A DNA stretch of 64,000 nucleotides from Omphalotus guepiniiformis (Eukaryota; Basidiomycota; Agaricomycetes; Agaricales; Omphalotaceae): NCBI GenBank assembly GCA_028554645.1, contig JAQOOI010000070.1, forward strand, positions 558,001 to 622,000, read 5' to 3'. This document shows positions 46,901-59,223 of the stretch, piece after piece. The position numbers and the translations under genes were made by a program. Numbering within the stretch: position 1 is the stretch's first letter; every line of letters starts with the position of its first letter. The notes beneath the pieces were generated by a model that did no database searches, was not told the origin of the DNA, and worked only from the letters and a program-made list of their open reading frames with translations.

Positions 46901-48304
46901 CCCGAATGTCATCCGATATTACTATCAAGAGAGTCGCGCCAACTTTCTTTATATCGCTCTTGAGTTATGCCCAGGGAGTCTTGCAGACGTCATTGAGTCG
47001 TCGGGGGATCTCGGGGGTATCGGTGTCGTTGGTGGTGAGGAGGCAAAAAGTCAAGAAGAATGGAGGGAAATTCGGCAAGCCATACTGGGAGATCCAAAGA
47101 AGGCTCTGAAGCAGATTACTAGTGGGCTCAGACATCTGCACGGTCTGAAACTCGTTCACCGGGATATCAAGCCGCAGAATATTCTAGTTGCTGCTGGACC
47201 AGGTCGTAATTTCTCCTCTTCGTCCACGTCGCTGAACAAGAATAAAACACCTCGTGGTCCGAGCTACCGTATGCTAATCTCTGACTTCGGGCTATGCAAA
47301 AAGCTCGAAATGGATCAGACTAGTTTCTTGCCCACTGCCCAAGGCGGCATGGGCGCTGGGACGTTTGGATGGAGGGCTCCTGAGATCTTGAAGGGAGAAG
47401 TGAAGCTTGACGATACGGTGAATGGAACGATTGACGATGTGTCTAACTCGTCAGGAGGTACGATTATGGGCAACTCATCGATCGGTTCGAACGGCTCGTC
47501 TGGTTCCGCGAGTAGAGGTCGATCGACTCGTCTGACGAAGTCCGTGGACGTATTTGCACTTGGTTGTCTATTCCATTACGTGCTTACCGTGGGTGGACAT
47601 CCCTTCGGAGATCGATTCGAGAGGGAGGCAAATATCTGGAAAGGAGCGAAAAACCTGACCGCTTTGGAAGACAGGCTAGGCGAAGAGGCTGTAGAGGCAA
47701 CAGATCTCGTGGAAGCAATGCTACATCAAGATGCTTCACAGCGGTAAGTCATTTCCTTGATGAGCCCGCCTCAGGAGTACTGACATAGGTGTGTGCGAAA
47801 ACAGACCAGACACCGCTGGGTGCCTACTTCATCCTTTCTTCTGGGATTCTGGTCGTCGCTTGAACTTCCTTCAAGAGGCATCAGATCGCTTCGAGATCAT
47901 GTGCCGTGACCCAAAAGATCCTCATCTGCTTGAGCTCGAGAAGAACGCGTTTAGCATCGTCGGAAATGACTGGTATTCGAGGCTAGACAAGATTTTCATT
48001 GATAACCTTGGCAAGTTCAGGAAGTACGATGGGAAGTCGGTGCAAGATCTTCTGAGAGCATTGAGGAACAAGGTTTGTTTATGTCACCGTTCTTCTGAAT
48101 CTTGCTCATACTGGCACGTAGAAACATCACTACCAAGACCTTCCCAATAATGTCAGGAATCATCTGGGGTCTATGCCAGAAGGCTATCTATCGTACTTTG
48201 CTCATCGGTACCCTCAATTATTCCTTCATGTGCATCGGGTTATTGGTAATTGCGAGCTACGCTCCGAATCAATGTTCAGGACTTATTACGAGCTAGCTGA
48301 ATGA
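43939..48304 (+). CDS. IRE1: Unfolded-protein-response sensor kinase/RNase IRE1
   Basis: Five exons (43939-45140, 45230-46716, 46768-47743, 47805-48072, 48122-48304) give 1371 residues. An N-terminal signal anchor (FIFVLSLVLVCIADIV) leads to a lumenal domain with the start VVLVASVDGKFHALNRTSGQVLW and IYIIEPQSGAIYIL, the beta-propeller-like motifs of IRE1. One transmembrane helix lies at ~675 (ELIFALLIGLVGVSGVV). The cytosolic kinase shows VAVKRLL, HRDIKPQN and DFG, with a low-complexity Asn/Ser/Gly insert in the activation-segment region. The C-terminal KEN RNase domain has GNDWYSRLD, LLRALRNKKHHY and the end FRTYYELAE; the Arg-Asn and His/Tyr catalytic positions are kept. IRE1 senses misfolded protein in the endoplasmic reticulum and splices the mRNA of a HAC1/XBP1-type factor. 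No such gene was seen here. Confidence 0.95.
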
Positions 48305-49499
48305 TGCCCTTCTTTCTTACCTCTGCCTACTTGCATTTTTTCCTTATCGTCACTCTTTTAGTGAATTTCTTGGCCGTGGCTGTTGTGCACTTGCTGTGCT
48401 GCCTTGTTGCTGTGGCATCGACTTCCGTGTTTCTTCCGTTGCTCTCGCGCTACCTCATTCCGCCGCTATCTTTGTTGGATTAGTTCCCTATCTGCTCTAC
48501 CTTATTATCTCTGCTACTGCATCTGTATTTTTTCCTTCGCGCATCTCTTCGCATCGTTGCAATCATCTCGCATCTATCTGTACTTTTGGTAGGACTCTTT
48601 TGGGTCAGATGTACTTCTATTACTCAAGATATCGAGGCTGGAAAAGCAATATATATATTATGTTTACTAGACAATATTCTGAAAATATATCTACAATGCT
48701 GTACGAAACAGAACAGGATTACGACACGATACAGATATTGCTTCATTTGCGTTTGCTGCGTCCGGCAAGAATGCTTGGTTTGTCGGGAATAGTCCTCGTT
48801 CCTCAAGAATTGGTGGATTTTAGGAAAGGTTTCCCCATGGCGCCTCGGATGAGTGAACAGGTATCGAATAATCCAAGAGCTCGTTTCGCGTTCGCATTAC
48901 CGTGCAACGCGACGCCGAAAAAACGCCTTTGTGCAGGAACTAATCACGCGCTGCATAACAGCGCTGAACCGCGTAGATCGTCGTTGTCTTGAAGACTGTC
49001 ATTTAGAAGCGACTTGGTCCAGAGGGGATTGAGAGAAATAGTGTCTTTGCGCTCTCGGAGCAATCCTGAAAACAACGAGTTCTTCAGTAGTTCGATTAGG
49101 TTTTCCGCACCATTTTCTTTCGTTTCTGATGCTTCAGATCCGTCCAACGGAATGTACGACTTCATGCGTGCCCTAAGGCGCTAATTTTCCCGAACTTGTA
49201 TAAGGGTAATGCGACCGTTCTACCCTCAAAATCGATTGCCAACGGAAACTCCTACATTTGCGGGTATTCTGGAGAGACTATAGCGTTCAGCCCGTGGTCA
49301 AAAGAGTAGAATTGAGTGTATCCCGACAAATTGTCAAATTCACTTGGAGTTTGAAGCTTGAAGCTTGAGTAGTGTGTAGGAGACGGCGACGATTGTTGAT
49401 CAGGAGCGCATCACGGTCGTAGGAATTTTTTCCAAGGACCTGACTGTCTGTTAGATTCCATCAATACGAAGAATGTTATCATACAGAGCGTAGTGAGAG
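48305..49499. other. IRE1 downstream region
   Basis: Pyrimidine-rich 3' flank (48305-48600), then no recognised gene. A 73-codon minus-strand frame starting MKSYIPLDGSEASETK (49165-48944) has plausible codon composition but no paralogue, domain or splice support, so it is left as a weak possibility. Confidence 0.35.
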
Positions 49500-51706
49500 G
49501 CAAACAAACTCTTATTACTTTCTGAGAACTCCGCTTTCGACAATGTATTTCGCGTTCTGAGTCTGATGCTGAAATTTCACTAACATGGTGAATGAATGAA
49601 TTTTATCGCAAAAGACTTGAAGCAAATTCACTTACCAGACTGAACAGCAAGGACAAACGAACAGTGCAAAGGTGGCTTAGCAGTGGCTTAGCCTTGGAGC
49701 AAATGAGACCTGACTGAGACCTCAGACCGAACTCAGACAACCGAATTTGCAAACAATGTGACTTGCCTTCCGCCCAGTTCGACGCTTCATTTTCCAACCA
49801 TAATCAGAAGGAATGCTGGTAGTGGAATTCCCTGCACAGGCATTAGGTCAAAAGTGAGTGTAATTAGCAAGTCGTTCGCCTCATGGTCATTATTGTCTTT
49901 CTTCGCAGGAATGCGCAGAACTCCGTTTTCACCACTGCAACCCCATCGATGTGTCGCACAAGTTGTCAAACTCGATTCGCTGCCACCCAGCTGCCACCTG
50001 TGGAATCGAGGCAAATTCGTTTGGTGGACACCTGGCCGATCTTACGAAGTACCCTCAACTGAAGGGACCCATTTGTGCTTGTTCCTAACATTACTGGGCT
50101 GCTTTACCTGCACTCCTGAACGTCGGATACATTGGTGCTGGATCACGGTGTTGAATAATTCATTCAAAACGATAGATTGCTAGCTGCATTTCGAACCTCA
50201 AGGATTCACGATCTGTTTCATGCGGGAGCTGCTTCGGCTACCCGCCCCTGCCCGCCTCTTGTTCTGTTGCCTGTGCAATTTCCTTGTGGTTACTCCAAGT
50301 TTCCTCGGCCGACACAGAGATTTTTTTGAAACTGACTCGGACCTGTCGCTCCTGGATTCAAAATTTTCACCTAGGCGGCTTCCTACTGCAAGTATTGGGT
50401 GCCGTATCAAGCGGTTCTCAGGTTGCCTACCACTGGGTAAATGCTCTCCGGAATTTGTGCTCGCACTAAGTGGCGCATCCTCGGGGCCATGATACAGATA
50501 CTCAGTGCCACGACCTCACGAGCGCATGTCGTCCTGTGTCGTCCGGCGCGCGGCGCGCATACACTCAGACTCAATTACCGAATATCCACCACTTTCGTAT
50601 GCAAATCACTCGGCTCATATGGTCGTGCTGGGCCTGTCCGAAGAATCGCTGCTGGTTGTTGATTGTCAGCACCCTCCGTGAATCCACGTGCCCAACTTGC
50701 TGCAAGTCCTGGCTTCTGGCGGCGGCTTCTTGTTTCCTGCATATTCGTCGCGCTCGACAGTCCTTTAGTCACACCCTCGGACAAGAATTATGGCGTACAG
50801 ATTATTCGACGACAGAGGTGGTGGTATCACTTGGCCAAGTGACTCACTAACAGTGTCCTTTTCCGGAAATTTTGTGATATGTCACGCCGTCACAGATCTA
50901 GAGCAGGAGAGAAATACAATATTCAGCTAGTCCTGACTGGCGTTGGAGTGTAGTGCAAGGTTCCTGGTGTCTGAAAGGTCGGCATGAACCGGAAATCTCG
51001 GGATAGAAAAGGTTTTGTACCAAAGACACGCTTGCGCGATGAGCTGCCTGTCCCTTGGCCAGCTAGTCTGCTCGACGAATTTGTACGACACTGCAATGAG
51101 ATAAAGCACTGCAGAGTCGAGTCTTGCATAAGTGACGGTGCTTCTCTCTGCCTTCCGGCATATGTTTGAGCGACATAGCGGATCCAGGTTTTGACAATCA
51201 CCTCGCACCCGGCCAAACTGGTATTGCACCTTCAAAGCGTTATGAATTGATGCAGAATACGTTTCCCCGTGCCGAATTTCTTCATTCGACCCCATGGGGG
51301 ATACCAGGACAACCTGCATCCACAGATCCCGCTTGTTATGTGCCCCGTACAAAATGTCTTCGAGTCTGGCTTGAGGTGAGCAATTCTTCGCACAGATGTC
51401 ACGAATTGGTGATCGCTCCTGCGTGCTGCTTAACAACTCGAAGCTCTGAATGAAGAGTGGGACGGATGAAACACGGTCAGAGCTGCGCGACTGTGTATGG
51501 CACTGTGACTCACGATGATTCGCGACAAACTCCTCAAACTTTCAAACCTCTTTTTGCGGGAATCCCTCTGGCGGAAGGAGTTAGCTGTTACGAAGAACGA
51601 ACGCTAAACTTGACGGCCGATGAGCTCATTTTCAAGCGCAGATGTCCCGACGAGTACATAGAACGAGCAAGCAAAATTTACCACGCTCATCTGAGCAGAT
51701 TCGCGG

Positions 51707-51714
51707 TATAAAAA
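51707..51714 (+). promoter_or_regulatory. TATA box of the microprotein gene
   Basis: TATAAAAA lies 127 bp before the ATG at 51834. The same box, in the context TCGCGGTATAAAA / TTCGCGGTATAAAA, is preserved upstream of the unit A copy at 24902-24896. Confidence 0.5.
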
Positions 51715-51833
51715 GATGCACATGTCTTGTTCGAACTTTCTTTCCTCTCCCATACAGATCCCATTTTCCCGTGTCTGTCTTCATCCTTGAAGTGGTTGCA
51801 GTTCCCCTTTATTTTTTCTCAATACTAAACACG

Positions 51834-52214
51834 ATGTCCTCAAAATCCACTCTGCGCGAGCCCTCTGCACTCTCTGGTCGAGAGCATCGCTCTCATCCTT
51901 ACAAAAGACGCGTCATTACCACTGCGCAAGAGGTACGACATTCGACCGATTTGATGTTTCTGTACATAACTCAGCGTTCACCTGTTCCCGATCCCTTCCC
52001 CAGCCGCCTACAGTACCTCCTGACGCTGAATTCGCTAAACTTGTATACTCAGTGTTCATTAGTCTTCTCAAGCCGATAATAAAAAAGTGCCCAGATTGAT
52101 CAGGTTCTCAATCGACCTGCCCAAGTTGTACCTGCTGCAGAACCGAGAACACCCTGGGAGCGATTTGTTGTACTCATCTTCCTCTATGCTTCCTATTTAT
52201 CACTGAGATCCTAG
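51834..52214 (+). CDS. 72-aa microprotein, copy B
   Basis: Two exons (51834-51932 and 52095-52214; 162 bp intron with donor GTACGA and acceptor GCCCAG) give 72 residues. Start MSSKSTLREPSALSGRE, basic HPYKRRV, then IDQVLNRPAQVVPAA, PWERF and a more hydrophobic end than copy A, FVVLIFLYASYLSL. That segment is long enough to be a short C-terminal membrane anchor with the basic N-terminus in the cytosol (inference). Exon lengths and phases match copy A exactly while about 15 residues differ, with no frameshift or stop, which argues for past or present selection on the protein. Family unknown. Confidence 0.5.
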
Positions 52215-52745
52215 CTGTAGGATCTTTGTCAAATGCTTTATGCCGCATATTTCTAGGACAATGTCAAATTTCTCAAACTCTTTCTTTAAGGTCTGTTCGT
52301 TGTATGACTTCAAGCTGGCTGTTTGTTGAACTGATCTGACTCTTGAATCACTTCCAAAGCATCATTTACTTCCACCCTATTTGTGTCTTGCTATGTATCA
52401 TGAGTTACGGACTGTCTTGCCATACCTATTTGTCGCTGAAGTGAGTGGCCCTCTTCATGCACCTAATAAGTTGTCTGAGCTTGATTTTTGCTTTCATGCA
52501 GATCTCTTGTTGTTCACTCGTTAGCTGCTACTACCTCTGTTACATATACCACCATGTTCGATCCCAGCCTTCAACGCTTTGTTCCATCTTCCTTGCTTCA
52601 AATGACCACTTACATACATACATACAAAATACATACAACTTGCGTCGCGCCATATCCATATGCTAGAAGTTGACCTCTAGCAGAGATTGGACTCCGGCTT
52701 GTCAGGCGCCTCTTATAGCGGGAAACATACTCTTGCATTGGATGT

Positions 52746-54504
52746 TCATGCGTTCATGGGTGGAAGCTAAATCGCGCAAATCGCGCAAATTGGCATTTAA
52801 ATGGTGGTCGAATGAACAGTCACGTGAATCGGCGTCTATACCGCCGGCGCTTGCCCTGTCTTATAGTCGCCCTTTCCCAGTCTCCATGAATGTTGCAAGT
52901 CGATACTGGCGTATGTCTCAATGTCTGATGCAATGTGTATCGAACTTGCAGTCACCAAGATCTCTGTATGTTTCGACAATGGATATAGTCACTCACTTCA
53001 ACAAAGGCTTCATTATATGCGAACTGCACCTGAAGACCATCGAATGCTCACGCGAACTTAATCTTGCACCTTTCTCACAGAAAACCTCTTCCTGAGCCAT
53101 TGTCGCTATGTCACTCTCAAGCTCGAGCCCAATGACATATTTTACTTAGTCGGTGCAGATCTTCTGAGAAGTTTGTTCCACTTTCTTGAAATTGCACATT
53201 TGTATGCAGAACCATGTTCCCACAACCATAGCTATAAAGTCACCGGTGATTCTCATACCTTTCGTGCTAATATCCTCTACGAGTACTTCTTTTCGCATAT
53301 ATCGGGCCCAAGTTATAAAAGGCTGCGACGCTCTTTTTTCCCCGCCTATCCGGACAACTTTTGAATCGCGTCTCGGATACAAATGCACAACGGTAAGAGA
53401 TGTAAGAGACGTCAAAGCATTCTAGATATGATTAGATCCCTGATTCGGGCCAAACTTGAGCCAATCGAAGGTTGAAACTTGAGGCTTGAAGCTTGAAGCT
53501 GTATACCAGATTCGCCCTCAATCCCTGCCAAAAAATCAAAAGCGTTGCAAAATGGTTCTATTCAAATTCATCAGCAGAATCACTCGCGAGGGCTGAAGGA
53601 GGGCCCGCAGTGAGATAGAACGAGATCTGTACAGGTGTCGTAACCACAGCCTCGGACGTTGTTACAATGATGAGATGATTGCGCATTTCTGAAATAGGTC
53701 GTCATTTGTTGCGCTTAAACCACAAGTGGATGAGCTCGCAAATTTTGCCACCGTAAGCAGAAACTTGGAGAACCGGCACAACGGGCTCATGATAGATATG
53801 AGATGAGTGTGCCTGATGAACGTAAATCCTTTGGCAACCAACATTATGGATATCGATGACCGGCGACAATCTGCATGAGCAGAAAAGCATCTAACATGCG
53901 CTGATCTTGCAGAACTTAAACAATGACGAACCGTACTGAATAGCAGTTGAATAGCTCCTGTAATACCTGTATGGCACTCTTGATATGGGTGATGAGAACA
54001 TATGAAATAGTTGCGTCGTCAATGAGATCTATGATGAAAAGACCAGATTGTGGAAGTTTTATATAAAAGGTTTTTCACGGCTGGCAAACCTTGATAAGTT
54101 TGAAAGAACTCTCAGGGTGCATCAGGTGCATCTTGAAACGTGCTGGGTGAAACGTGAAGTTTTCTTCTCAAGATTATACAATCTTTGTCGGCTCTCCTGA
54201 TAGCATACATAGCTTCTAGTTTTCGAACCTGGATAACAACTGAGGTGAGTTACAGACTCATAGTGTAAAGCATCCTAACTTATCGTTTCTCCAGCGTTTA
54301 CTGCCTGTTCGATTACTTGGAAACACTGCGCAGTCTTATTTTACAACAATATCTTGACTGATGGTTCTTGACAGACCATTTGATTGTTTCAAACAATCAT
54401 ATCTCGATTGCTATATGTTCCATCCATATTTGAACTGCCGGAGAATCCGTGTAAGCGCTTGAGAGAACTCGAAATAGTAGCAATCGCAAATTGCAATCTG
54501 CAAA
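52746..54504. other. Gene-poor spacer
   Basis: No supported gene. Short repeats of AAGCTTGAAGCTTGA type occur near 53485-53500, as also near 49352-49366, flanking unit B on both sides at a distance. Confidence 0.35.
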
Positions 54505-55076
54505 TGGATGACCTCCCGTGGGCATTTCTAAACTAAATCCTATTCTAAACTCATATAAGCGAGCTTAGCCGAGTCTCCGAATCTCGCCAACGAGCTCACA
54601 TCAGCGGAGTTTGAAGTTTTACTCATTTCTAAATTTTAATCTGGAAGGAGGGTACCCCCCCCTCTTCCAGACTAAAATCGTCTTTCTAAACACATTTCAA
54701 GCTCCGCTCGGAGATACACCTTCCCTTTTTGTATTCGTCCCCGAGGGTCAGAGCTAGAGTTTTGCGTAGGGAGCCTTAGTGGTCACTTGCAAGTGGCCGT
54801 ATTCGTCTCAAAAGGATGATATATTGTCAGCTGTACATACTTATTGAACCTTGAAAGAGAATAAACAACTCTGTGAGCCCAATCTTCTTCGCCCTACCTA
54901 GTGGCTTGTGGGAAGAATAACTTCCCATTCAGGCTTTCAGCCGGATTATTCCAGACCAAACATTTGGTCCACGACTGGTCGACGGTTTTCTAAACTAGAG
55001 CTATCTTTTTTCAAAGTCCGCGTTTGATGGATTTAGAAAATAATCTAGGTTTTCTAAATCCACGGGAGGTCACCCA
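54505..55076. mobile_element. Short TIR element, copy 2 (MITE-like)
   Basis: Second copy of the element at 8249-8809, in the same orientation and ending with the same inverted TGG(A/G)TGACCTCCCGTGG motif. It is 572 bp long because of an ~11 bp tandem duplication around GACTGGTCGACGG near 54972, partly offset by a shorter C-run at 54655. It lies about 570 bp upstream of the JIP5 start. Confidence 0.7.
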
Positions 55077-55642
55077 ATATGAATCTGGAAGCTAGAGCGA
55101 AGGTCTAGGACCTGAGACCTGAGGCAGGCCTGAGCAGTGCGCACCGACACACTACCGACACTCGATTGCATTATGTATAATGACGGCGGATTCGGGTGGA
55201 ACGTGGTCGTCGCTGGTCGTCGTCGTCGTAGACATAGTCCGACTCGAAGCACTGCCAGTGTCGTCTCTCTCAGACTTCAGAGATGGAATGAAGGTCACGG
55301 TTGCATTCGAAAGAGAAGTGTTGGAAACAGTTGGTCGTGCGCCAGGCCCACTCATCACAGAGTCCAGTCTGCCTAGTGCCTTCGAATTCGAGCAAGAAGG
55401 TTGTACGAGCGGAGCGGCGGCGCACAGCAAGGTGCCTGCAAGGCATTTACATCTCACGTGATAGGGTCGCGTGTCGGCAATTTTCAGAATCTCAACTTTT
55501 CAGCGTAAGCACTACTACTAACTGGTGAAAACTGAGCAAGTAGTTCATCAGCTTCAAGTCTCCTGAAACGCGGTCAATATCTGGAATACACGTCACAAGA
55601 GACCTGCCAAAACCACACACAGAAAGTCGTGCTATTTGATAT
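55077..55642. promoter_or_regulatory. Upstream region of JIP5
   Basis: Frames on both strands (55152-55457 minus begins with a signal-like MRCKCLAGTLLCAAAPL) overlap each other and have no paralogue. None is called. The stretch probably contains the JIP5 promoter; no clear TATA box is seen. Confidence 0.35.
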
Positions 55643-57592
55643 ATGCCTGAAATATCTGTAGGGTCACAGATATTCGATTTGGTGTTTCATCCTTCTCATT
55701 CTACGATATACTCGGCTCTGCTTTCTGGGAAAGTGAAAGCGTATTCTTATGATCAAGAAGGCAGGAACGAACAGGTCTTCTCCCTGAACTTGTCCCAAAA
55801 ATCTGTCCGAGGTCTCACTATAAACAACGATGGGTCAAAACTCTATGCTGGGGGGAAGGGGAAAGGGTTGTTGTACGTTCGAAATCCTCGGACTTGACTT
55901 CATGGATTGCTCTAATATTCTTGTATCAGTACTATTGACACGACGACAGCTAAAGTCGTTGAAACCCGAGCAAAAGCGCACGAGTGAGTTGTGGAACCCT
56001 TTACAACTGGAGGCAGTGTATGTTGACCAAATTAGCGACCGTACAGAGCACCAATAAGTCGCGTCAAAAGTGTAACATCATGGCTACTGTCTACGGGGGA
56101 TGATGATGGCGTCATTAAAGTGCCCTTTTCTGTTTTCATCTAATGGCAACTAGTATTGATGTTACCATTGGTTGTAGCTTTGGGACCCAAGGCAGAAGGA
56201 GTCCATTCGTAAATATACCCATCACTTCGACTATATCAGCGACTTTCTGTGGTTGGACGATAAGAAACATTTGCTTGCCACCAGGTATGATTCTTTTTTT
56301 CGTTGAAATGAGTGCGGTATTCATGTGAGGTGCATTTCTAGCGGTGACGGGACACTCTCCGTGATCGATGTACGTTCCAAGAAGCCAGAACCATCCGCTC
56401 AGTCCGAGGATCAGGAAGACGAATTGCTTTCCATGGTCACGATTAAAGGGTGAGTACTTGAGTCGCCGTCCCATCCTTACCCTTCGCCTACGATGTTTGC
56501 CCGCATTTCCGCGAGCGGAAACACATTACCGTGCATGCTATGCATATAGAAATGTTTGGTTAGGAGTGCCCTTCAAATATTCAATACTCAATTTATTCGT
56601 GCGATTCTCTATACCCCAGGGCCCTCTAATCATCTTTGTTCTTTTTTTTGTTGTTCCGCTGTGTACCCGCCTTCTTCCATGCTTTTGATATTTACAACTT
56701 CTATTGTTCTTGATCACTGAATAGCATCCTTATAGAGCAACAAAGATCGTTGTCGGCACTCAGCTCGGCATTCTCTCAGTTTTCAGTCGAAAAAGCGGTT
56801 GGGGTGATTGTGTGGACCGTATACCAGGGTAAATTTCCTCTAATGATACATTCTCGGACACTTTGTTGAGACATTTGACTACCCAGCCATCCACAGTCTG
56901 TCGACGCACTCTGCGCGCTTCCTGAATCTCTATCCAACGTCGACACCTCTTCCACAATCTTAACGGGGTCTTCGGATGGGTTTATGCGGGCTGTACATGT
57001 TTTCCCTACAGAATTGCAAGGGGTCGTCGCTGACCACGGTGATTGCCCTGTAGAGAGGATTGCCGTGGGTGAAGGGATGAGCCAATTGTCCTTGGAAGGC
57101 GACGAACCTGCTGAGGAGGAAAAACGTAGAGGGAGTGTGCATAAAGGTGGACGGAAGGGCCGAGGCAAAGACAAAGCTGCGGCAGGACAAGAGGCCGACG
57201 ACGACTCTGATGAGGAGGAAGAGCGCCCGTCAGGCCATTGCTGGGCCGGCAGTGTGGGCCATGACGAGGTCTTAAAGCTCACGAACTTGGAGGCTTTCTT
57301 CAGCCAAGCACAAGAAAATGGGGATGTCGACGATAAGGCCGATGCTGATGCAGATGATGGAGCCTCAGGAATCGATGAAGTCGATGAAGAGCCAACAGGC
57401 AGTGTCCTTGAAAAGTCGGTCAACCAGCGGCCACTGAACCAGGAGGGTAGCGACGGGGACGACTCCGACCCGGAGTCAGAGGTGTTACAACCAAGGAAGC
57501 GAAAAAGAAAGGAGAAAGATCCGTTGGCAGTAAAGAAAAAGAAGGGCAAGAACGAAGTTCAGGTAGAAGGGGCCTTTTTCGATGAGCTGTGA
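55643..57592 (+). CDS. JIP5: WD-repeat ribosome biogenesis protein JIP5 (WDR55)
   Basis: Seven exons (55643-55872, 55930-55983, 56047-56119, 56178-56284, 56342-56449, 56736-56828, 56887-57592) give 456 residues, the normal JIP5 size. The WD region contains IFDLVFHPSHSTIYSAL, VRGLTINNDGSKLY, WLLSTGDDDGVIKLWD, HHFDYISDFLWL, LLATSGDGTLSVIDVR and IVVGTQLGILSVF, then HPQSVDALCAL and GSSDGFMRAVHVFP. The motif GHDEVLKL closes the propeller. The last ~110 residues are acidic (ADDDSDEEEE, DGDDSDPES) and end in lysine-rich nuclear signals (PRKRKRKEKD, KKKKGKNE). JIP5 acts in the nucleolus in 60S subunit maturation. All junctions keep frame. Confidence 0.9.
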
Positions 57593-59223
57593 CCCACACA
57601 ATTCTCGAAGTAGGATGTAGCACTTACTTGAGAGGGAGAAATATCTCTGTCGATTCCAATGCTATTACAAAAGACCCGCTCGCACAATTTTGGCCGCCTG
57701 TGTCCTTGTCGCTCTACTGACATGCCACGTTTCTTCGTGGTTTGTTCTGTGTGTCATCGCAGAGGAGTTGCGAAAACCTGCGAACGCTGTGTCGAGTATC
57801 GCCTGTATTCAACGAGCTTCATGCTAAAGGTCTTATAGCCCTGCACTGGCAGTGCCCAGGTCATCGTCGGGTTCTGTCGGCCCATCACTCATGGCCTAAA
57901 TCAAAGATGCAAGGACGCAACAAGGCCCCCTCGATACTTCAGTGTATACATATGTGTGTGTATGTTCTTCGGCATGATAGGAAAAACCAAGTGCTGAATC
58001 TGGATCTTCGCAGCCCAAACAAAAGCTCACATGATATATGAACTGAGATTTCACCTCACTTCCAAGTTCCGGGTGCACATTAGGCTGCTCGAATGTATGC
58101 ATCATAACAAATTCATCGGAGACACTTGATCGTCTCGTCTTATTTATCGTTTTTCGCGGGAGTCCTATCGAAACCGCAGAAAACGGGACGCCCTCAACTC
58201 GAGCATATACTGGAATCTGTTGCTTTTGCCTGGAGGACCGCCTTCAGTAACAGGTTCAGGTTTGGGCCGCGCAGCGATCTGCTACGCATGTACAGATCGT
58301 TTCGGCAGTCCTAAGCAGGCAATGGCAATTCCAGGCAATATCTTCCGTGGGAGATAGCCGAACATATGCCAGGGGTTCGAAAAGAAGACATTCTAAATTT
58401 TGTGTTGGTTTCAATACCCTTCTCGGCGCGGCCGTCTGCGAGTTGAACGTTGAACCCCAACTATGCCTCTCGGTCTCGCTTTCCGCTACATACGGTAGCA
58501 TTAGGCCGCGAGAGAAAGTCCGCTCCTCGAGCCCGAGCCCTGCCCGAGTCTATGATGCGAGGGAGTTCGTACAAGCGGCGGTTTTGCAGGTATGCAAAAC
58601 GATGGGCAGTGAATTTGTCTGATAGATCCATATGATCATAATATTTCAAAGTGGTATGTACCACACAACTTGTATCATTTATTGGCGCTTTTTGAGGCGC
58701 GGTGCTTTGAATATCCAAGCCTCTGATTTGGTGTCCCTTGCCGTACTTGAAGCATTGGCGCGGTAATAACCATTGCCAAAGAAGCTGGAAGAAAGGAAGA
58801 CAGAGAACGAAGTTCAATCACATCCATCTATCATGAGTCTTCGCCGTATGCAACTGTTTTCAGTCTGTAGGCTGTCAGTGTCCAAGTTTAGTTGTGGTGA
58901 TAAGGAACTTACTAGCGTTGAAAAACACTATTCGAAAGTACATATTGGGTACTTACTTACAGGATCTATATTTGACATAAGAATTGCATGTTCCTACATA
59001 GTCAGAAGGAGTCAAGGCTCAGTCGAATTCAGAATCTTAGTCTCATACCTCAGCCATTGAGCGACTCGATGCTCGCAGGCGTCAGTCTGAATCACCATCA
59101 CATGACACGTCCAGCTCGGATCTTGCACCTAGTACTACGGTGACGGCACTCGATGTTGTTGACGGAGTCGACGATTTTCTTTCATTCTGACAGTAACATT
59201 TTTACAACTACTCATTGGCCGTC
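57593..59223. other. Spacer JIP5-ALDH7
   Basis: No supported gene. Frames of 60-118 codons on both strands (for example 58461-58817 minus and 58773-59060 plus) overlap one another and lack domains or splice continuity. Confidence 0.35.

Larger units (their letters stand above)
49500..52745 (+). repeat. Inverted long repeat, unit B
   Basis: Homologue of 23820-27690 in the opposite orientation, about 22 kb away. It lacks the 450 bp internal tandem duplication of unit A. Shared landmarks in order: TTCACTTACCAGACTGAA (about 49630), an intron-like GTGAGTG ... TTCGCAG segment (about 49855-49910), CGGACAATCATTTCG-type spacer, TATAAAAA at 51707, the microprotein gene, and GTCAGGCGCCTCT near 52700. 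Outside these the copies differ by many substitutions and indels, so the duplication is old. Confidence 0.7.

Noticed and set aside
48396..48992. 198-codon plus-strand frame after IRE1 with hydrophobic stretches
   Set aside because: It begins in a pyrimidine-rich 3' flank, has no ATG context, domain or splice support, and its composition follows the TC-rich DNA.
48944..49165. 73-codon minus-strand frame MKSYIPLDG...
   Set aside because: Plausible composition, but no homologue in the window and no motif; too weak to call.
55152..55457. 101-codon minus-strand frame with a signal-like start next to the TIR element
   Set aside because: Overlapped by an equally long plus-strand frame; GT-rich simple sequence explains both.
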